A stretch of 64,000 nucleotides of DNA from Halobacterium sp. R2-5 (GTDB lineage Archaea; Halobacteriota; Halobacteria; Halobacteriales; Halobacteriaceae), in the NCBI RefSeq assembly GCF_011734195.1, contig NZ_JAANTH010000001.1:186001-250000 (forward strand), read 5' to 3'. A program made the position numbers and the translations under genes. The notes under the pieces were generated by a model, which was not told where the DNA came from, searched no databases, and saw nothing but the letters and a program-made list of their open reading frames with translations. This document shows positions 8,181 through 17,499 of this stretch, piece by piece; positions within the stretch are counted from its first letter, which is position 1, and each line of letters begins with the position of its first letter.

Positions 8181-9923
8181 ATGGACGCCGACGAGGTCAG
8201 GGAGCGCGCGAACGACCTGCCGACGGAGCCCGGCGTCTACCAGTTCCTCGAACGGAGCGGCGAGGCCGACACCGTCCTCTACGTCGGGAAGGCCGTCGAC
8301 GTGCGGGACCGCGTGCGCTCCTATGCTGACCCCCGGAGCAGGCGCATCGCGCGGATGGTCGAGCGCGCGGACGCTGTCGACTTCGCGGTGACGGACACGG
8401 AGACGCAGGCGCTGTTGCTGGAGGCGAACCTCGTGAAGCGCCACCAGCCGCGGTACAACGTCCGCCTCAAGGACGACAAGTCCTACCCGCTGGTGCAGTT
8501 CACCGACCACGTCGTCCCCCGCATCGAGGTGACCCGCGACCCCGAAGAGGGCGCGGCGGCGTACGGTCCGTACACGGACAAGGGCGAGGTCGAGACGGTG
8601 GTGAAGGCGATTCGCGAGGTGTACGGCGTTCGGGGGTGTTCGGACCACAAGTACAGCGGCCGCGACCGCCCGTGCCTGGACTACGAGATGGGGCTGTGTA
8701 CGGCGCCGTGCACGGGCGAAATCAGCGAGTCGGACTACGCCGCGGACGTGGAGTCCGCGCGCCGGTTCTTCGAGGGGGAGACGGGCGCGCTCGCGGATCC
8801 CATCGAGCGCGAGATGGAGCGCGCCGCACAGGAGCAGAACTTCGAGCGCGCGGCGAACCTCCGGGACCGCCTCGATGCAGTCGAGGCGTTCCACGGCGGC
8901 GCGGGCGCGGCGGTCGCGAACAGCGACGACGCCGCGACGACGGACGTACTCGGCGTAGCTGTCGAGGGCGAGGACGCGACGGTCGCGCGGCTACACGCCG
9001 AGCGCGGCCAGCTCGTCGAGCGCGACCAGCACCACCTAGATGCGCCGGACGGTGAGAATCCGGCCGACGTACTGGCGGCGTTCCTCGTGCAGTTCTACGC
9101 GGAGCGGGACCTCCCGGACCGCCTGCTGTTGCCCGAGCACCACGGCGACGACGACGTGGCGGCGTGGCTCGATGAGGCGGGCGTCGAGGTCCGCGTGCCG
9201 GGCGCGGGCCGGGACGCGACGCTCGTCGACCTGGCGCTGAAGAACGCCCACCGGCGGTCGGGCGACCGCGACGAGCTGGGCGCGCTCGCGGACGCCCTCG
9301 GCATCGACCGCCCGACCCGCATCGAGGGGTTCGACGTGAGCCACGCGCAGGGGAAGTCCGCGGTCGGCAGCGACGTCTGTTTCGTCGACGGGAGCGCGGA
9401 GAAGGCCGACTACCGCCGGAAGAAGCTCGACGACGAGAACGACGACTACGCGAACATGTACCGGCTGGTGCGGTGGCGCGCGGACCGCGCGGTCGAGGGT
9501 CGCGACGACCGCCCGGAACCCGACCTCCTGCTCATCGACGGCGGCGAAGGGCAGCTAGACGCCGCCCGCGACGCCCTCGCGGACGCGGGCTGGGACGTGC
9601 CCGCGGTCGCGCTCGCGAAGGACGCGGAACTCGTGATAACCGAGCGGCGGACGTACGACTGGCCGGGCGACGCACCGCAGCTCCACGTCCTCCAGCGCGT
9701 GCGCGACGAGGCCCACCGGTTCGCGGTCGCGTACCACCAGACGCTCCGGGACGACGTCGGGACCGCCCTCGACAACGTCGACGGGGTCGGCCCCGAACTC
9801 CGCAAGCGCCTGCTGCGGCGGTTCGGCAGCGTCGAGGGCGTCCGCGAGGCCTCCGCCGACGACCTCCGCGACGTCGACGGCGTGGGCGAGGCGACCGCGG
9901 AGACCATCGCGAGCCGGCTGTAA
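8181..9923 (+). CDS. uvrC: UvrABC excinuclease subunit C
   Basis: A 580-residue repair nuclease that makes the dual incisions in bacterial-type nucleotide excision repair. In order: GIY-YIG nuclease domain (PGVYQFLE ... [17 protein letters not shown]), a cysteine cluster ([22 protein letters not shown]), a UVR motif around 205-240 ([14 protein letters not shown]), the RNase H-like second nuclease ([25 protein letters not shown]), and C-terminal tandem helix-hairpin-helix ([26 protein letters not shown]). It is the partner of uvrB at 12254-14317. uvrA is not in the window. Confidence 0.97.
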   Translation: MDADEVRERANDLPTEPGVYQFLERSGEADTVLYVGKAVDVRDRVRSYADPRSRRIARMVERADAVDFAVTDTETQALLLEANLVKRHQPRYNVRLKDDKSYPLVQFTDHVVPRIEVTRDPEEGAAAYGPYTDKGEVETVVKAIREVYGVRGCSDHKYSGRDRPCLDYEMGLCTAPCTGEISESDYAADVESARRFFEGETGALADPIEREMERAAQEQNFERAANLRDRLDAVEAFHGGAGAAVANSDDAATTDVLGVAVEGEDATVARLHAERGQLVERDQHHLDAPDGENPADVLAAFLVQFYAERDLPDRLLLPEHHGDDDVAAWLDEAGVEVRVPGAGRDATLVDLALKNAHRRSGDRDELGALADALGIDRPTRIEGFDVSHAQGKSAVGSDVCFVDGSAEKADYRRKKLDDENDDYANMYRLVRWRADRAVEGRDDRPEPDLLLIDGGEGQLDAARDALADAGWDVPAVALAKDAELVITERRTYDWPGDAPQLHVLQRVRDEAHRFAVAYHQTLRDDVGTALDNVDGVGPELRKRLLRRFGSVEGVREASADDLRDVDGVGEATAETIASRL

Positions 9924-9980
9924 CTAACCTTCGAGAACGTCCATGACATTCATTGGCAGGGGGAAGTATGTCCGCCCGTA

Positions 9981-10151
9981 ATGAGCTACGACAACGGGCG
10001 TCGAGGGCGCATCGACGACGAGACCGGCCGCGCCAGCGACGAGACACCGCCGGCAGGGCCGCTCCGCACCGTCGTCGCGCGTCTCCGGCGCCACGTACGA
10101 GAGTGGCCGAGCCGGTACGTCGACCAGCAGGCAGAACTGTACGAGCGGTAG
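9981..10151 (+). CDS. Arg-rich 56-residue microprotein, unknown function
   Basis: ATG 9981 to TAG 10149-10151 encodes 56 residues: an N-terminal SYDNGRRGRIDDETGRA segment, then an amphipathic, basic helix-like part (PLRTVVARLRRHVREWPSRY) ending VDQQAELYER. The composition is unlike neighbouring out-of-frame translations and looks protein-like. It ends exactly where the UspA remnant ends on the other strand. No family recognised. Confidence 0.45.
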   Translation: MSYDNGRRGRIDDETGRASDETPPAGPLRTVVARLRRHVREWPSRYVDQQAELYER

Positions 10152-10402
10152 CTACGACTCGACTCGGACTGTCATCACCGGCACCGGCGACGTGCGCACG
10201 ACTTTCTCCGTGACGCTCCCGACGAGGTAGTGGTCGAGGCCCGTACGACCGTGGGCCCCATCACGACGGCGTCGATCCCCTCGTTCTCGACGTAAGCGAC
10301 GATGGCCTCGTGGGGGACGCCCTCGACGACGGCGCGCTCGACGGCCGCGTCGTCCGGGAGGGAAGCGACGGTTTCGTCGGCGTCGCGCTCCGCGCGCTCG
10401 CG
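10152..10402 (-). pseudogene. Broken UspA (universal stress protein) gene
   Basis: The minus strand encodes the C-terminal half of a UspA domain in two frames: RERAERDADETVASLPDD ... VPHEAIVAYVENEGIDAVVMG, then, after a shift of one base near 10256, the usual RTGLDHYLVGSVTEK with the tail VPVMTVRVES. Restoring one G in the ATGGGGCCC run would rejoin the frames as VVMGAHGRTGLDHYL. An in-frame TAG (10403-10405) replaces the N-terminal half, and no MYDRILVPTDGS-like start is found upstream. So it is both truncated and frameshifted. It sits directly before the nhaC antiporter gene. Confidence 0.75.
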
Positions 10403-10414
10403 CTAAATTCCGCA

Positions 10415-10474
10415 GCGAGCGGCTGCCAGGCGCGCGTTTGTGGAGGTATCACAGGGTCTGTGTGAGCCGCTCGC
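10415..10474. repeat. 10-bp inverted repeat at the UspA break
   Basis: GCGAGCGGCT (10415-10424) is matched by AGCCGCTCGC (10465-10474) with a 40-nt spacer. It begins about 10 nt beyond the point where UspA homology ends. It may mark the deletion or insertion that truncated the gene, or may be a chance structure. Confidence 0.4.
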
Positions 10475-10582
10475 CAGCGGGCCACCCCGGCTCCGACCGC
10501 CGGAAAGAAAGGGAGCCGACGACTAGCGGGCTAGCGGCCGAGATGCCGGAGCGGTCGTTCTACCTCGTAAACGCCAAATACC

Positions 10583-12241
10583 ATGGCAATTAATGGCACG
10601 GACATGGCAACGTCGTTCGGCGCAATATCGCTCGTACCACCGCTGCTCGCGATCGCTCTGGCAATCATCACGAGGCGCGCGATGCTGTCGCTGTTCCTCG
10701 GCGTCTGGGTCGGCGGCGCCATCGTCGCCGCCGACACCGCCGACAGCGCGCTCGAACTGGTCGCAGTGCCGTTCTCTGGCGTCATCGAGGCGTTCGACTG
10801 GGTCATCAGTGCGGTCGGCGAGAGCACGTTCAACGCGAAAATCATCATCTTCACGTTCCTGCTCGGCGCGGGCATCGCGTTGCTGTGGCGGCTCGGCGGC
10901 TCGCTCGCCGTCGCGCAGTTCGCGCGCTCGAAAGTCGACTCCCACCGGCGCGTCGGCATCGTCACGTGGCTGTTCGGGATGGTGTGGTTCTTCGACGACT
11001 ACGCCAACACCGCCATCGTCGGGTCGGCGATGAAGGACATGGCCGACAACATGCAGATGTCCCGGGAGAAGCTGGCGTACATCCTCGACTCGACGGCCGC
11101 GCCCGTCGCGACGTTCGGCATCTCCTCGTGGGTGGCGTTCCAGATCGGGCTCGTCCAGACCGCCTACGAGAACCTCGGCATCCAGGGGGAGACGCCGTCG
11201 GCGACGCTGACCTTCCTCTGGTCGATTCCGTTCAACGTCTACTGCCTGTTCGCCATCCTCATGGTCGGCATCGTCGTCGTCACCCAGCGGGACTTCGGCG
11301 AGATGCTCGACGCCGAGACGCGGTCCCAGCGGACGGGCAACGTCACGCGCGAGAACGCCAACCCCCTCCAGAGCATGAAAGAAGACCTCGGCGACCCCGT
11401 CACGGACGACCCCCGGCTGCGGACGTTCGTCCTCCCGGTGCTCGTCCTCGTCACCGTCGTCATCGGCGGCGCGGCCTGGAGCGGCTACGCGCCCGGCCGT
11501 GACGTCCTCGGCGTCGTCGAGAACGCCGACTTCACCGCCGCGCTCGTCTGGGGGTCGTTCAGCATGGTGGCGACCGCGCTCACCCTCGGCGTCTACGACG
11601 GCCACATCGACGTCGCGGAGGGCATGGAGACCGTCCTCGACGGGTTCGGCATCATGCTCCACGCGGTCAGCATCCTCGTGCTCGCGTGGTCGATCGGCTC
11701 CGTCGCGTCCGCGCTCGGCACCGGCACCTACGTCACCAACGTCGCCGAGGGCTTCGTCTCGCCGACGCTGCTACCCGTCGTCATCCTGTTCACGGCGGCG
11801 GTCATCTCGTTCTCCATCGGCACCTCCTGGGGGACGATGTCGCTGGTGACGCCCGTCGCCGTGCCGCTGGCGTGGTCCGTCGGCAGCCAGGACCCCCAGA
11901 TGGTTGCGGTCGCGGTCGGCGCGGTGTTCAGCGGCTCCATCTTCGGCGACCACTGCTCGCCCATCTCCGACACGACCATCCTCTCGTCGACGTTCGCCGG
12001 CTCCGACCACATCGACCACGTCCGCACGCAGATGTACTACGCGGTCACCGTCATCGTGGTCGCGACGCTGGCGTACCTCGTCTACGGCATCACCGGCCTC
12101 GGCCCGGTCGTCTTCCTGCCGCTCGGCGCGGCCGTGCTCTTCGGCGTCGTCTACGTGCTCTCCGAGTTCGACGCGAACCGCAAGGACGTCCACGCCAAGC
12201 CGTTCGAGCGCGCGGGCGCCGGCACGAGCGACGACGACTGA
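10583..12241 (+). CDS. nhaC: NhaC-family Na+/H+ antiporter
   Basis: A 552-residue membrane protein with about eleven transmembrane segments. Family-like stretches include SLFLGVWVGGA, TWLFGMVWFFDDYANTAIVG near 130-150, DSTAAPVATFGISSWVAFQ and the late IGTSWGTMSLVTPVAVPLAW with GSIFGDHCSPISDTTILSS. It should exchange protons for sodium to hold low internal Na+, important for a halophile. The start is ATG 10583; ATG 10604 is an alternative. The C-terminus is charged and cytoplasmic. It converges on uvrB with only 12 nt between the stops. Confidence 0.9.
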   Translation: MAINGTDMATSFGAISLVPPLLAIALAIITRRAMLSLFLGVWVGGAIVAADTADSALELVAVPFSGVIEAFDWVISAVGESTFNAKIIIFTFLLGAGIALLWRLGGSLAVAQFARSKVDSHRRVGIVTWLFGMVWFFDDYANTAIVGSAMKDMADNMQMSREKLAYILDSTAAPVATFGISSWVAFQIGLVQTAYENLGIQGETPSATLTFLWSIPFNVYCLFAILMVGIVVVTQRDFGEMLDAETRSQRTGNVTRENANPLQSMKEDLGDPVTDDPRLRTFVLPVLVLVTVVIGGAAWSGYAPGRDVLGVVENADFTAALVWGSFSMVATALTLGVYDGHIDVAEGMETVLDGFGIMLHAVSILVLAWSIGSVASALGTGTYVTNVAEGFVSPTLLPVVILFTAAVISFSIGTSWGTMSLVTPVAVPLAWSVGSQDPQMVAVAVGAVFSGSIFGDHCSPISDTTILSSTFAGSDHIDHVRTQMYYAVTVIVVATLAYLVYGITGLGPVVFLPLGAAVLFGVVYVLSEFDANRKDVHAKPFERAGAGTSDDD

Positions 12242-12253
12242 CCCGCTCGGCGC

Positions 12254-14317
12254 TCAGAACTCGGGGTCGATTTCGGGCGCGACGCCGTCGTCTCCTTCCT
12301 CGCCGGCGAGGTCGTACTCCTCGCGGAGCTCCCGGATGCGGTCGCGGATGTCCGCCGCGAGCTCGAACTCCAGGTTGTTCGCGGCCGCGTCCATCCGTTC
12401 TTCTAGCTCCTCGACGAGGACGGCGGCCTCCTGCTCGTCGCTCGGCCCGTCGCCCGCGACGTCGGACGTGTCGGTCTCCGCGCCGGGGAGGTTCATCTCG
12501 CTGACGTCCTTGTCGATGGTCGTCGGCGTCGTGCCGTGTTCCTCGTTGTACTCGCGCTGGATGCGGCGGCGGCGCTGGGTCTCCTCGATTGCGTCCCGCA
12601 TCGCGTCCGTGCGCTCGTCGGCGTACAGCACGACCTCGCCGTTGACGTTGCGGGCGGCCCGGCCCATCGTCTGGACGAGGCTGGTCTCCGAGCGCAGGAA
12701 CCCCTCCTGGTCGGCGTCCAGAATCGCGACCAGCGAGACCTCGGGGATGTCCAGGCCCTCCCGGAGGAGGTTGATGCCGACGAGCACGTCGAACTCGCCG
12801 AGGCGCAGTCCCCGCACGAGTTCGTGGCGTTCGAGCGTGTCCGTCTCGTCGTGCATGTACTCGACGGCGACCCCGGCTTCTTCGAGGTACTCCGTGAGGT
12901 CCTCGGCCATGCGCTTGGTGAGCGTCGTGACGAGCACGCGCTCGTCGTTCTCGACGCGGCCGTCGATGCGGTCCATCAGGTCCTCGACCTGCCCCGTCGC
13001 GTCCGCCACGGAGATCTCGGGGTCGACGAGGTGGGTCGGGCGGACGATCTGCTCGACGACCTGCGCGGAGTGCTCGCGCTCGTAGTCCCCCGGGGTCGCG
13101 GAGACGTACAGCGTGCGGTCGGTCTTCTCCTCGAACTCCTCGAACGTCAGCGGGCGGTTGTCGTACGCCGTCGGGAGCCGGAAGCCGTTCTCCACGAGGC
13201 TGTCTTTCCGGGACTTGTCGCCCGCGTACTGGCCCTTGATCTGGGGGACGGTGCGGTGGGACTCGTCGATGACGGTGAGGAAGTCGTCCGGGAAGTAGTC
13301 CAGCAGCGTGTAGGGCGCGTCTCCGGGTTCGCGGTCCGAGAGGTAGACGGAGTAGTTCTCGATGCCGGAACAGTAGCCCGCCTCGGCCATCATCTCGAGG
13401 TCGAACGTGGTGCGTTCCTCGATGCGCTGGGCGGCGACCATGTCGCCGTCGCGCTCGAAGTGCCGGACGCGCTCGTGCATGTCGTCGCGGATCCGCTCGA
13501 TGGCCTGTTCCATCTCGCTCTCGGGCACCGAGTAGTGCTCCGCCGGGTGGAACAGGACAGCGGGCTCCTCGCTCTCGACGGTGCCCTCCAGCGGGTCGAG
13601 TTTCGCCATCCGGTCGACCTCGTCGCCCCAGAACTCCACGCGCACGGGGTAGCGGCCGTACATCGGGAACACCTCGACGGTGTCCCCCCTGACGCGGAAC
13701 GTGCCCTGCGTGAAGTCGACGTCGTTGCGCTCGTAGTTGAGGTCTACGAGCCGCCCCAGGAGCTCGTCGCGCTCGATCTCCTGGCCGACTTCGAGGCGGA
13801 GGCTCATGTCCTCGTAGTTCCGCGGGTCACCGAGCCCGTAGATGGCGGAGACGGAGGCGACGACGATGACGTCGTCCCGCGTCAAAAGCGAGCGCGTCGC
13901 GGAGTGGCGCAGGCGGTCGATCTCGTCGTTGATGGAGGCGTCCTTCTCGATGTACTTGTCCGTCTGCTCGACGTACGCCTCGGGCTGGTAGTAGTCGTAG
14001 TAGGAGACGAAGTACTCGACGGCGTTGTCCGGGAAGAGGTTCCGGAGCTCCTCGTAGAGCTGGGCCGCGAGCGTCTTGTTGTGCGCGATGACGAGCGTCG
14101 GCTGCTGGAGCTCCTCGACCACCCACGAGACGGTGTTCGTCTTCCCGGAGCCAGTCACCCCGAGCAGCGTCTGCTTCTCCGCGCCGCTCTCGTACCCCTC
14201 CGCCAGCTCCTCGATGGCGTCGGGCTGGTCGCCCGCAGGGTCGAACGGCGCGTCGACGCGGAACGGCTTCTCGGCCTCGGGTCGGTCCGGCTGGAGTGGA
14301 CCGCTGGCGTCGCTCAT
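12254..14317 (-). CDS. uvrB: UvrABC excinuclease subunit B
   Basis: A 687-residue DNA-damage verification helicase. Walker A is GVTGSGKT (53-60); the beta-hairpin segment [10 protein letters not shown], the DEAH-like DESHRT, helicase motifs VSATPGDYE and QTMGRAARN, and a C-terminal UVR motif ([18 protein letters not shown]) that contacts UvrC are all present. Slightly longer than bacterial UvrB because of an acidic linker before the UVR domain and a tail. Bacterial-type excision repair is common in haloarchaea and is thought to have been acquired from bacteria. Confidence 0.97.
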   Translation of the reverse strand: MSDASGPLQPDRPEAEKPFRVDAPFDPAGDQPDAIEELAEGYESGAEKQTLLGVTGSGKTNTVSWVVEELQQPTLVIAHNKTLAAQLYEELRNLFPDNAVEYFVSYYDYYQPEAYVEQTDKYIEKDASINDEIDRLRHSATRSLLTRDDVIVVASVSAIYGLGDPRNYEDMSLRLEVGQEIERDELLGRLVDLNYERNDVDFTQGTFRVRGDTVEVFPMYGRYPVRVEFWGDEVDRMAKLDPLEGTVESEEPAVLFHPAEHYSVPESEMEQAIERIRDDMHERVRHFERDGDMVAAQRIEERTTFDLEMMAEAGYCSGIENYSVYLSDREPGDAPYTLLDYFPDDFLTVIDESHRTVPQIKGQYAGDKSRKDSLVENGFRLPTAYDNRPLTFEEFEEKTDRTLYVSATPGDYEREHSAQVVEQIVRPTHLVDPEISVADATGQVEDLMDRIDGRVENDERVLVTTLTKRMAEDLTEYLEEAGVAVEYMHDETDTLERHELVRGLRLGEFDVLVGINLLREGLDIPEVSLVAILDADQEGFLRSETSLVQTMGRAARNVNGEVVLYADERTDAMRDAIEETQRRRRIQREYNEEHGTTPTTIDKDVSEMNLPGAETDTSDVAGDGPSDEQEAAVLVEELEERMDAAANNLEFELAADIRDRIRELREEYDLAGEEGDDGVAPEIDPEF

Positions 14318-14376
14318 TGTCTGGTTTTAGGTGCGAGGACACTTCAGGGGAGCGGCAGCGTAGCGGGCCGTCGGCG

Positions 14377-14468
14377 CACCACGTGCTGGCGAACGCGGAG
14401 CGCAGCGACGCGCTCCGAGACGTGCGCGAGCGCGTGACAGCGTGGCGGATGCGCTCGACCACGTGGTG
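14377..14468. repeat. 9-bp inverted repeat in the 225-nt uvrB upstream gap
   Basis: CACCACGTG (14377-14385) and CACGTGGTG (14460-14468) are exact inverted copies 74 nt apart between the divergent uvrB and 14543 genes. The sequence between is protein-like in places but has no clear start. It could be a paired regulator site or a gene remnant. Nothing else was seen in this gap. Confidence 0.35.
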
Positions 14469-14542
14469 AGCGTGCAGGACGCGGTCGGCGAGGGGTCGCG
14501 GTAGCGCCCACCTATTTCCCGGGCGCGCCCCTCACTCCGAGT

Positions 14543-14815
14543 ATGGTACGCGAAGACCTGCGTTCAGCGAGCGACCACCTTCGAGCAGCAGCGGTCGCCG
14601 CCGCGGACAGCGAGCACGAGGAACGGCTCTACGACCAGTCCGACACGCTGGCGGAACTCGCGACGGCCGACAACGGCCCCGACCACGGGCGGCTCGCGCG
14701 TATCCAGCAGAAACTCGCCGGCATCGCCAGCGAGGCGAACGACGACGCGGCCGCGAACATCCAGGACGCCAAGGACAGCATCCGAGACTACCGGGAGACC
14801 GTCGAGGGCGTCTAG
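14543..14815 (+). CDS. Small helical haloarchaeal protein, function unknown
   Basis: Ninety residues, almost wholly predicted helix: [77 protein letters not shown]. It looks like a helical hairpin or short coiled coil, of a kind I have seen as a conserved haloarchaeal unknown. A possible TATA (CCTATTTCC) lies about 28-30 nt upstream. The gene is followed within 4 nt by a hairpin-array terminator element. Confidence 0.7.
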   Translation: MVREDLRSASDHLRAAAVAAADSEHEERLYDQSDTLAELATADNGPDHGRLARIQQKLAGIASEANDDAAANIQDAKDSIRDYRETVEGV

Positions 14816-14818
14816 CGA

Positions 14819-15004
14819 GCACTTTTTGCGCTACGGGGCGCCTGCGGCGCCCCTTGTCTGCTCACGGGCGCTTCGCGCCCGTTCGCACGGCCAGCGAGAC
14901 CTCCGGTCTCGCTCGGGCAAAAACTCGCGGGAAAAGCACTCCTCGTCGTTCGAAAGACGGCTCCGTCGTCTTTCGTGATGCCGAAAGGCGCTTCGCGCCT
15001 TTCG
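14819..15004 (+). terminator. T5 tract plus array of five perfect hairpins (element copy A)
   Basis: GCACTTTTTGCG begins 4 nt after the stop of the upstream gene (T5 at 14823-14827). Five hairpins follow: 14835-14853 (GGGGCGCC, loop TGC), 14865-14881 (CGGGCGC, loop TTC), 14894-14912 (GCGAGACC, loop TCC), 14951-14975 (CGAAAGACG) and 14982-15004 (CGAAAGGCGC, loop TTC). Archaeal transcription stops at oligo-T, so the leading tract is a likely terminator; the role of the array is unknown. The rest of this non-coding stretch (15005-15244) shows only further GC-rich partial palindromes. Confidence 0.6.
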
Positions 15005-15244
15005 AACCACTCCCGACGGTCGCTCGTCGGCCCGCGCTCGCTCGTTACGCGCGTTCGCGCAGTGAATCGCTTCGTCCTCGTGAGCGAAGCGAACGAGGGA
15101 CAGACAGACCGGGGGTGTGCTCAGTCTCGGATCCTTCGGACCACTCGCTCGCGGATGCTTGCGGCGGGGAATCGGGTAGCAGAAACGGGGCCGCTGTCGC
15201 TTTTCGCGAAACAGCGTCGAAGGTCGGTAGCAGAGGGAGCGCGG

Positions 15245-15670
15245 TTACTCGTCGTCCTCGGTGGACGTCTGGTCCACGTCGGCTTCGCCCTCGTAGATTT
15301 TCGCGCCGTCCTGGACGACCTTCTCGGAGAGCACCGCGCACTTCACGCGCATCGGCGTCACTTCCACGCCGAGCATGTCGAGGACGTCGTCGGTGTCCAT
15401 CTCCTCCACCTCGTCGAGAGTCATCCCCGGGAGTTCCTGCGTGAGCATGCTCGCGGAGGCCTGACTGATGGCGCAGCCGTCACCGCGGAACGCCACGCGC
15501 TCGATAGTCTCCCCGTCGTCTTCGAGCTTCACGTCGAACTCCAGCTCGTCCCCGCAGGAGGGGTTGTACCCCTCGTGAGAGAACGTCGCCTCGCCGAGTT
15601 CGCCGTGGTTCCGGGGGTTGCGATAGTGGTCGAGAATCTGCTGCCGGTACATGTCCGAGCCCATGCTCAT
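15245..15670 (-). CDS. sufU: SufU/IscU-like Fe-S cluster assembly scaffold
   Basis: A 141-residue scaffold protein. The three cluster/zinc cysteines are C39 (NPSCGDEL), C66 (GDGCAISQ) and C111 (RVKCAVL), with D41 also conserved. The start MSMGSDMYRQQILDHYRNPRN at ATG 15670 is supported by a TTTTTACG TATA-like element about 30 nt upstream; upstream codons look non-coding. It lies downstream of sufS on the same strand, 223 nt away with a hairpin-array element between. In SufU systems the cysteine desulfurase passes sulfur to this protein. Confidence 0.92.
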   Translation of the reverse strand: MSMGSDMYRQQILDHYRNPRNHGELGEATFSHEGYNPSCGDELEFDVKLEDDGETIERVAFRGDGCAISQASASMLTQELPGMTLDEVEEMDTDDVLDMLGVEVTPMRVKCAVLSEKVVQDGAKIYEGEADVDQTSTEDDE

Positions 15671-15743
15671 ATTGGGCGTTCGTAGGGTAGAACGCCGTAA
15701 AAACGTTCCGCGGAACGACACGCTAACTCTCGAAAGTAGCATT

Positions 15744-15885
15744 CGCGCGGCGAAGCCGCGCGATTCACCGAGCGCGAACGCAGTGAGCGCTCGGGCGCCG
15801 AGGACCCCCGGAGCGGGGTCCGACGGCGCTTTTTCCGCGAGTTTTTGCCAGCGAGCGGCGCGTAGCGCCGCGAGCGCAGCAAAAA
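15744..15885 (-). terminator. T5 tract plus hairpin array after sufS (element copy B)
   Basis: Read on the minus strand, GCACTTTTTGCTGCGC starts 4 nt after the sufS stop codon (A5 on the plus strand at 15881-15885). Hairpins follow at 15855-15871 (GCGGCGC, 3-nt loop), 15795-15829 (GCGCCG enclosing GGACCCC) and 15744-15762 (CGCGCGGC, loop GAA). It shares the phrases GCAAAAACTCGCGG with copy A and GCTCACTGCGTTCGC with copy C. Confidence 0.6.
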
Positions 15886-15893
15886 GTGCGTGG

Positions 15894-17138
15894 CTAGGCG
15901 AAGATTTCCCGAGCGGCGTCGAGGGAGTCGACGAGCGCGTCGACTTCCGCTTTGGTGTTGTAGAGGTAGAAGGACGCGCGGACGGACGCCGCGACGTCGA
16001 GTTTCTGGTGGAGCGGCTGGGTGCAGTGGTCGCCGGCGCGGATGGCGATGCCGTAATCGTTGATGATGGACGCGAGGTCGTGGGCGTGGATGCCGTCGAC
16101 GTTGAACGCGACGACGGCGCCGCGGTCGTCGCCGGGCGGGCCGTAGATCTCGACGTCGTCGAACTCGTCGAGGCGCTCGTAGGCGTACTCGGTGATTCGC
16201 TCCTCGTGGGCCTGGATGGCTTCCATGCCGACGTCGTCGAGGTAGTCGGCGGCCTCCGCGAGCGCGATGCCCTGCGCGATGAGCGGCGTGCCCGCCTCGT
16301 ACTTCCACGGGAGGTCGTTCCACGTCGTCTCCTCGAAAGAGACGCGCCGGATCATGTCGCCGCCGTAGAGGAACGGCTCCATGTCCTCGAGAATCTCCTG
16401 TTTGCCGTAGAGGCCGCCGATTCCCGTGGGGCCGGCCATCTTGTGCCCGGAGAAGACGTAGAAGTCGACGTCGAGTTCCTTCACGTCGACCGGGCGGTTC
16501 GGGACGGCCTGCGCGCCGTCGCCGAGAATGAGCGCGTCCTGCTCGTGGGCGAGGTCCGCGAGTTCGCGCATCGGGTTGACGGTGCCGAGGACGTTCGACG
16601 CGTGCACCACGGAGACCATCTCGACGTCGTCGTCGATGAGCTCGGCGGCGTGGTCCATGTCGAGGCGGCCGTCCTCGTCGACGCGGATGTAACGCACCTC
16701 GGCGCCGACCTTCTCCGCGATCTGCTGCCACGTGACGAACGACGAGTGGTGCTCCATCTCCGAGAGCACGACCGCGTCGCCCTCCGAGAGCTCGTTGAGC
16801 CCCCACGAGTACGCCACGAGGTTGATGGACTCCGTGGTGTTCTTCGTGAAGATCATCTCCTCGCGGCCGTCCGCCCCCACGAACTCCGCGAGGCGGTCGT
16901 GGGCCTCCTCGTACGCGATGGAGGCCTCCTGGCTGAGCTGGTGGATGCCGCGGTGGACGTTCGCGTTGTAGCCGCGGTAGTAGTCCGAGAAGACGTCGAC
17001 GACCCGGTCGGGGGTCTGCGTGGTCGCCGCGTTGTCGAGGTAGACCAGCGACTGGCCGTCGCCGACCTCCCGTTCGAGAATCGGGAAGTCCGCCCGGATG
17101 GCGTCGACGTCCAGCGAGTCCTGTTCGGTGGCTTCCAT
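15894..17138 (-). CDS. sufS: SufS-type cysteine desulfurase
   Basis: A 414-residue fold-type I PLP enzyme that removes sulfur from L-cysteine for Fe-S cluster synthesis. YLDNAATTQTP (33-43), the EHHSS segment near 129-133, the PLP lysine K233 in SGHKMAGPTG, and the catalytic cysteine C372 in RAGDHCTQPL are present; the RxGxHC form marks group II (SufS/CsdA). Upstream of sufU on the same strand. A hairpin array lies directly after its stop codon, so separate transcripts are possible. Confidence 0.95.
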   Translation of the reverse strand: MEATEQDSLDVDAIRADFPILEREVGDGQSLVYLDNAATTQTPDRVVDVFSDYYRGYNANVHRGIHQLSQEASIAYEEAHDRLAEFVGADGREEMIFTKNTTESINLVAYSWGLNELSEGDAVVLSEMEHHSSFVTWQQIAEKVGAEVRYIRVDEDGRLDMDHAAELIDDDVEMVSVVHASNVLGTVNPMRELADLAHEQDALILGDGAQAVPNRPVDVKELDVDFYVFSGHKMAGPTGIGGLYGKQEILEDMEPFLYGGDMIRRVSFEETTWNDLPWKYEAGTPLIAQGIALAEAADYLDDVGMEAIQAHEERITEYAYERLDEFDDVEIYGPPGDDRGAVVAFNVDGIHAHDLASIINDYGIAIRAGDHCTQPLHQKLDVAASVRASFYLYNTKAEVDALVDSLDAAREIFA

Positions 17139-17208
17139 TGCCCGCTCGTAGGGTTCGCGGGCACTACTGTTCTTCGGTGCCGGGAGAACTGCCGGAAGCG
17201 CGGACGCG

Positions 17209-17499
17209 CTACAGCCGCAGGAACTGCGCGTGGACGGTGCCGTCGAGGTCGAGGACGTTCGCCGCCTCGACGTGGCCTTCCTCGATCGCGAGGTCGACGA
17301 CGTCGGCGCCGACGAGGTTCCCGATGTCGGCGCGAGCGAGCGACTCGCGGACCGCCTCGGCGGACGCCTCCTCGCCGCCGTAGAACTCCTCGGAGACGGT
17401 GAACTCCGTCTCGCCGTTCGCGAACGTCTCCCCGAGCACGTCGGGGTCGCAGGCGGTCACCAGCAGGCCGCGCTCGGTCTGTCGCTCGCTGACGATCAT
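17209..17499 (-). CDS. DUF424 domain protein
   Basis: Ninety-six residues: MIVSERQTERGLLVTACDPD, then LGETFANGETEFTVSEEFYGGEEAS, and a C-terminal helix pair with IGNLVGADVVDLAIEEG. This matches the archaeal DUF424 family (about 100 residues, function unknown). Its ATG overlaps the upstream TPR gene's stop as TGATG, so the two are translationally coupled. Confidence 0.8.
   Translation of the reverse strand: MIVSERQTERGLLVTACDPDVLGETFANGETEFTVSEEFYGGEEASAEAVRESLARADIGNLVGADVVDLAIEEGHVEAANVLDLDGTVHAQFLRL

Noticed and set aside
12536-14437. A 633-codon open frame opposite uvrB
   Set aside because: UvrB motifs are complete on the other strand; this frame is the usual long antisense ORF of GC-rich coding DNA.
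14816-15244. CRISPR array or tandem-repeat locus
   Set aside because: The repeated units are hairpins of differing sequence without constant-length spacers, and no cas genes are present.
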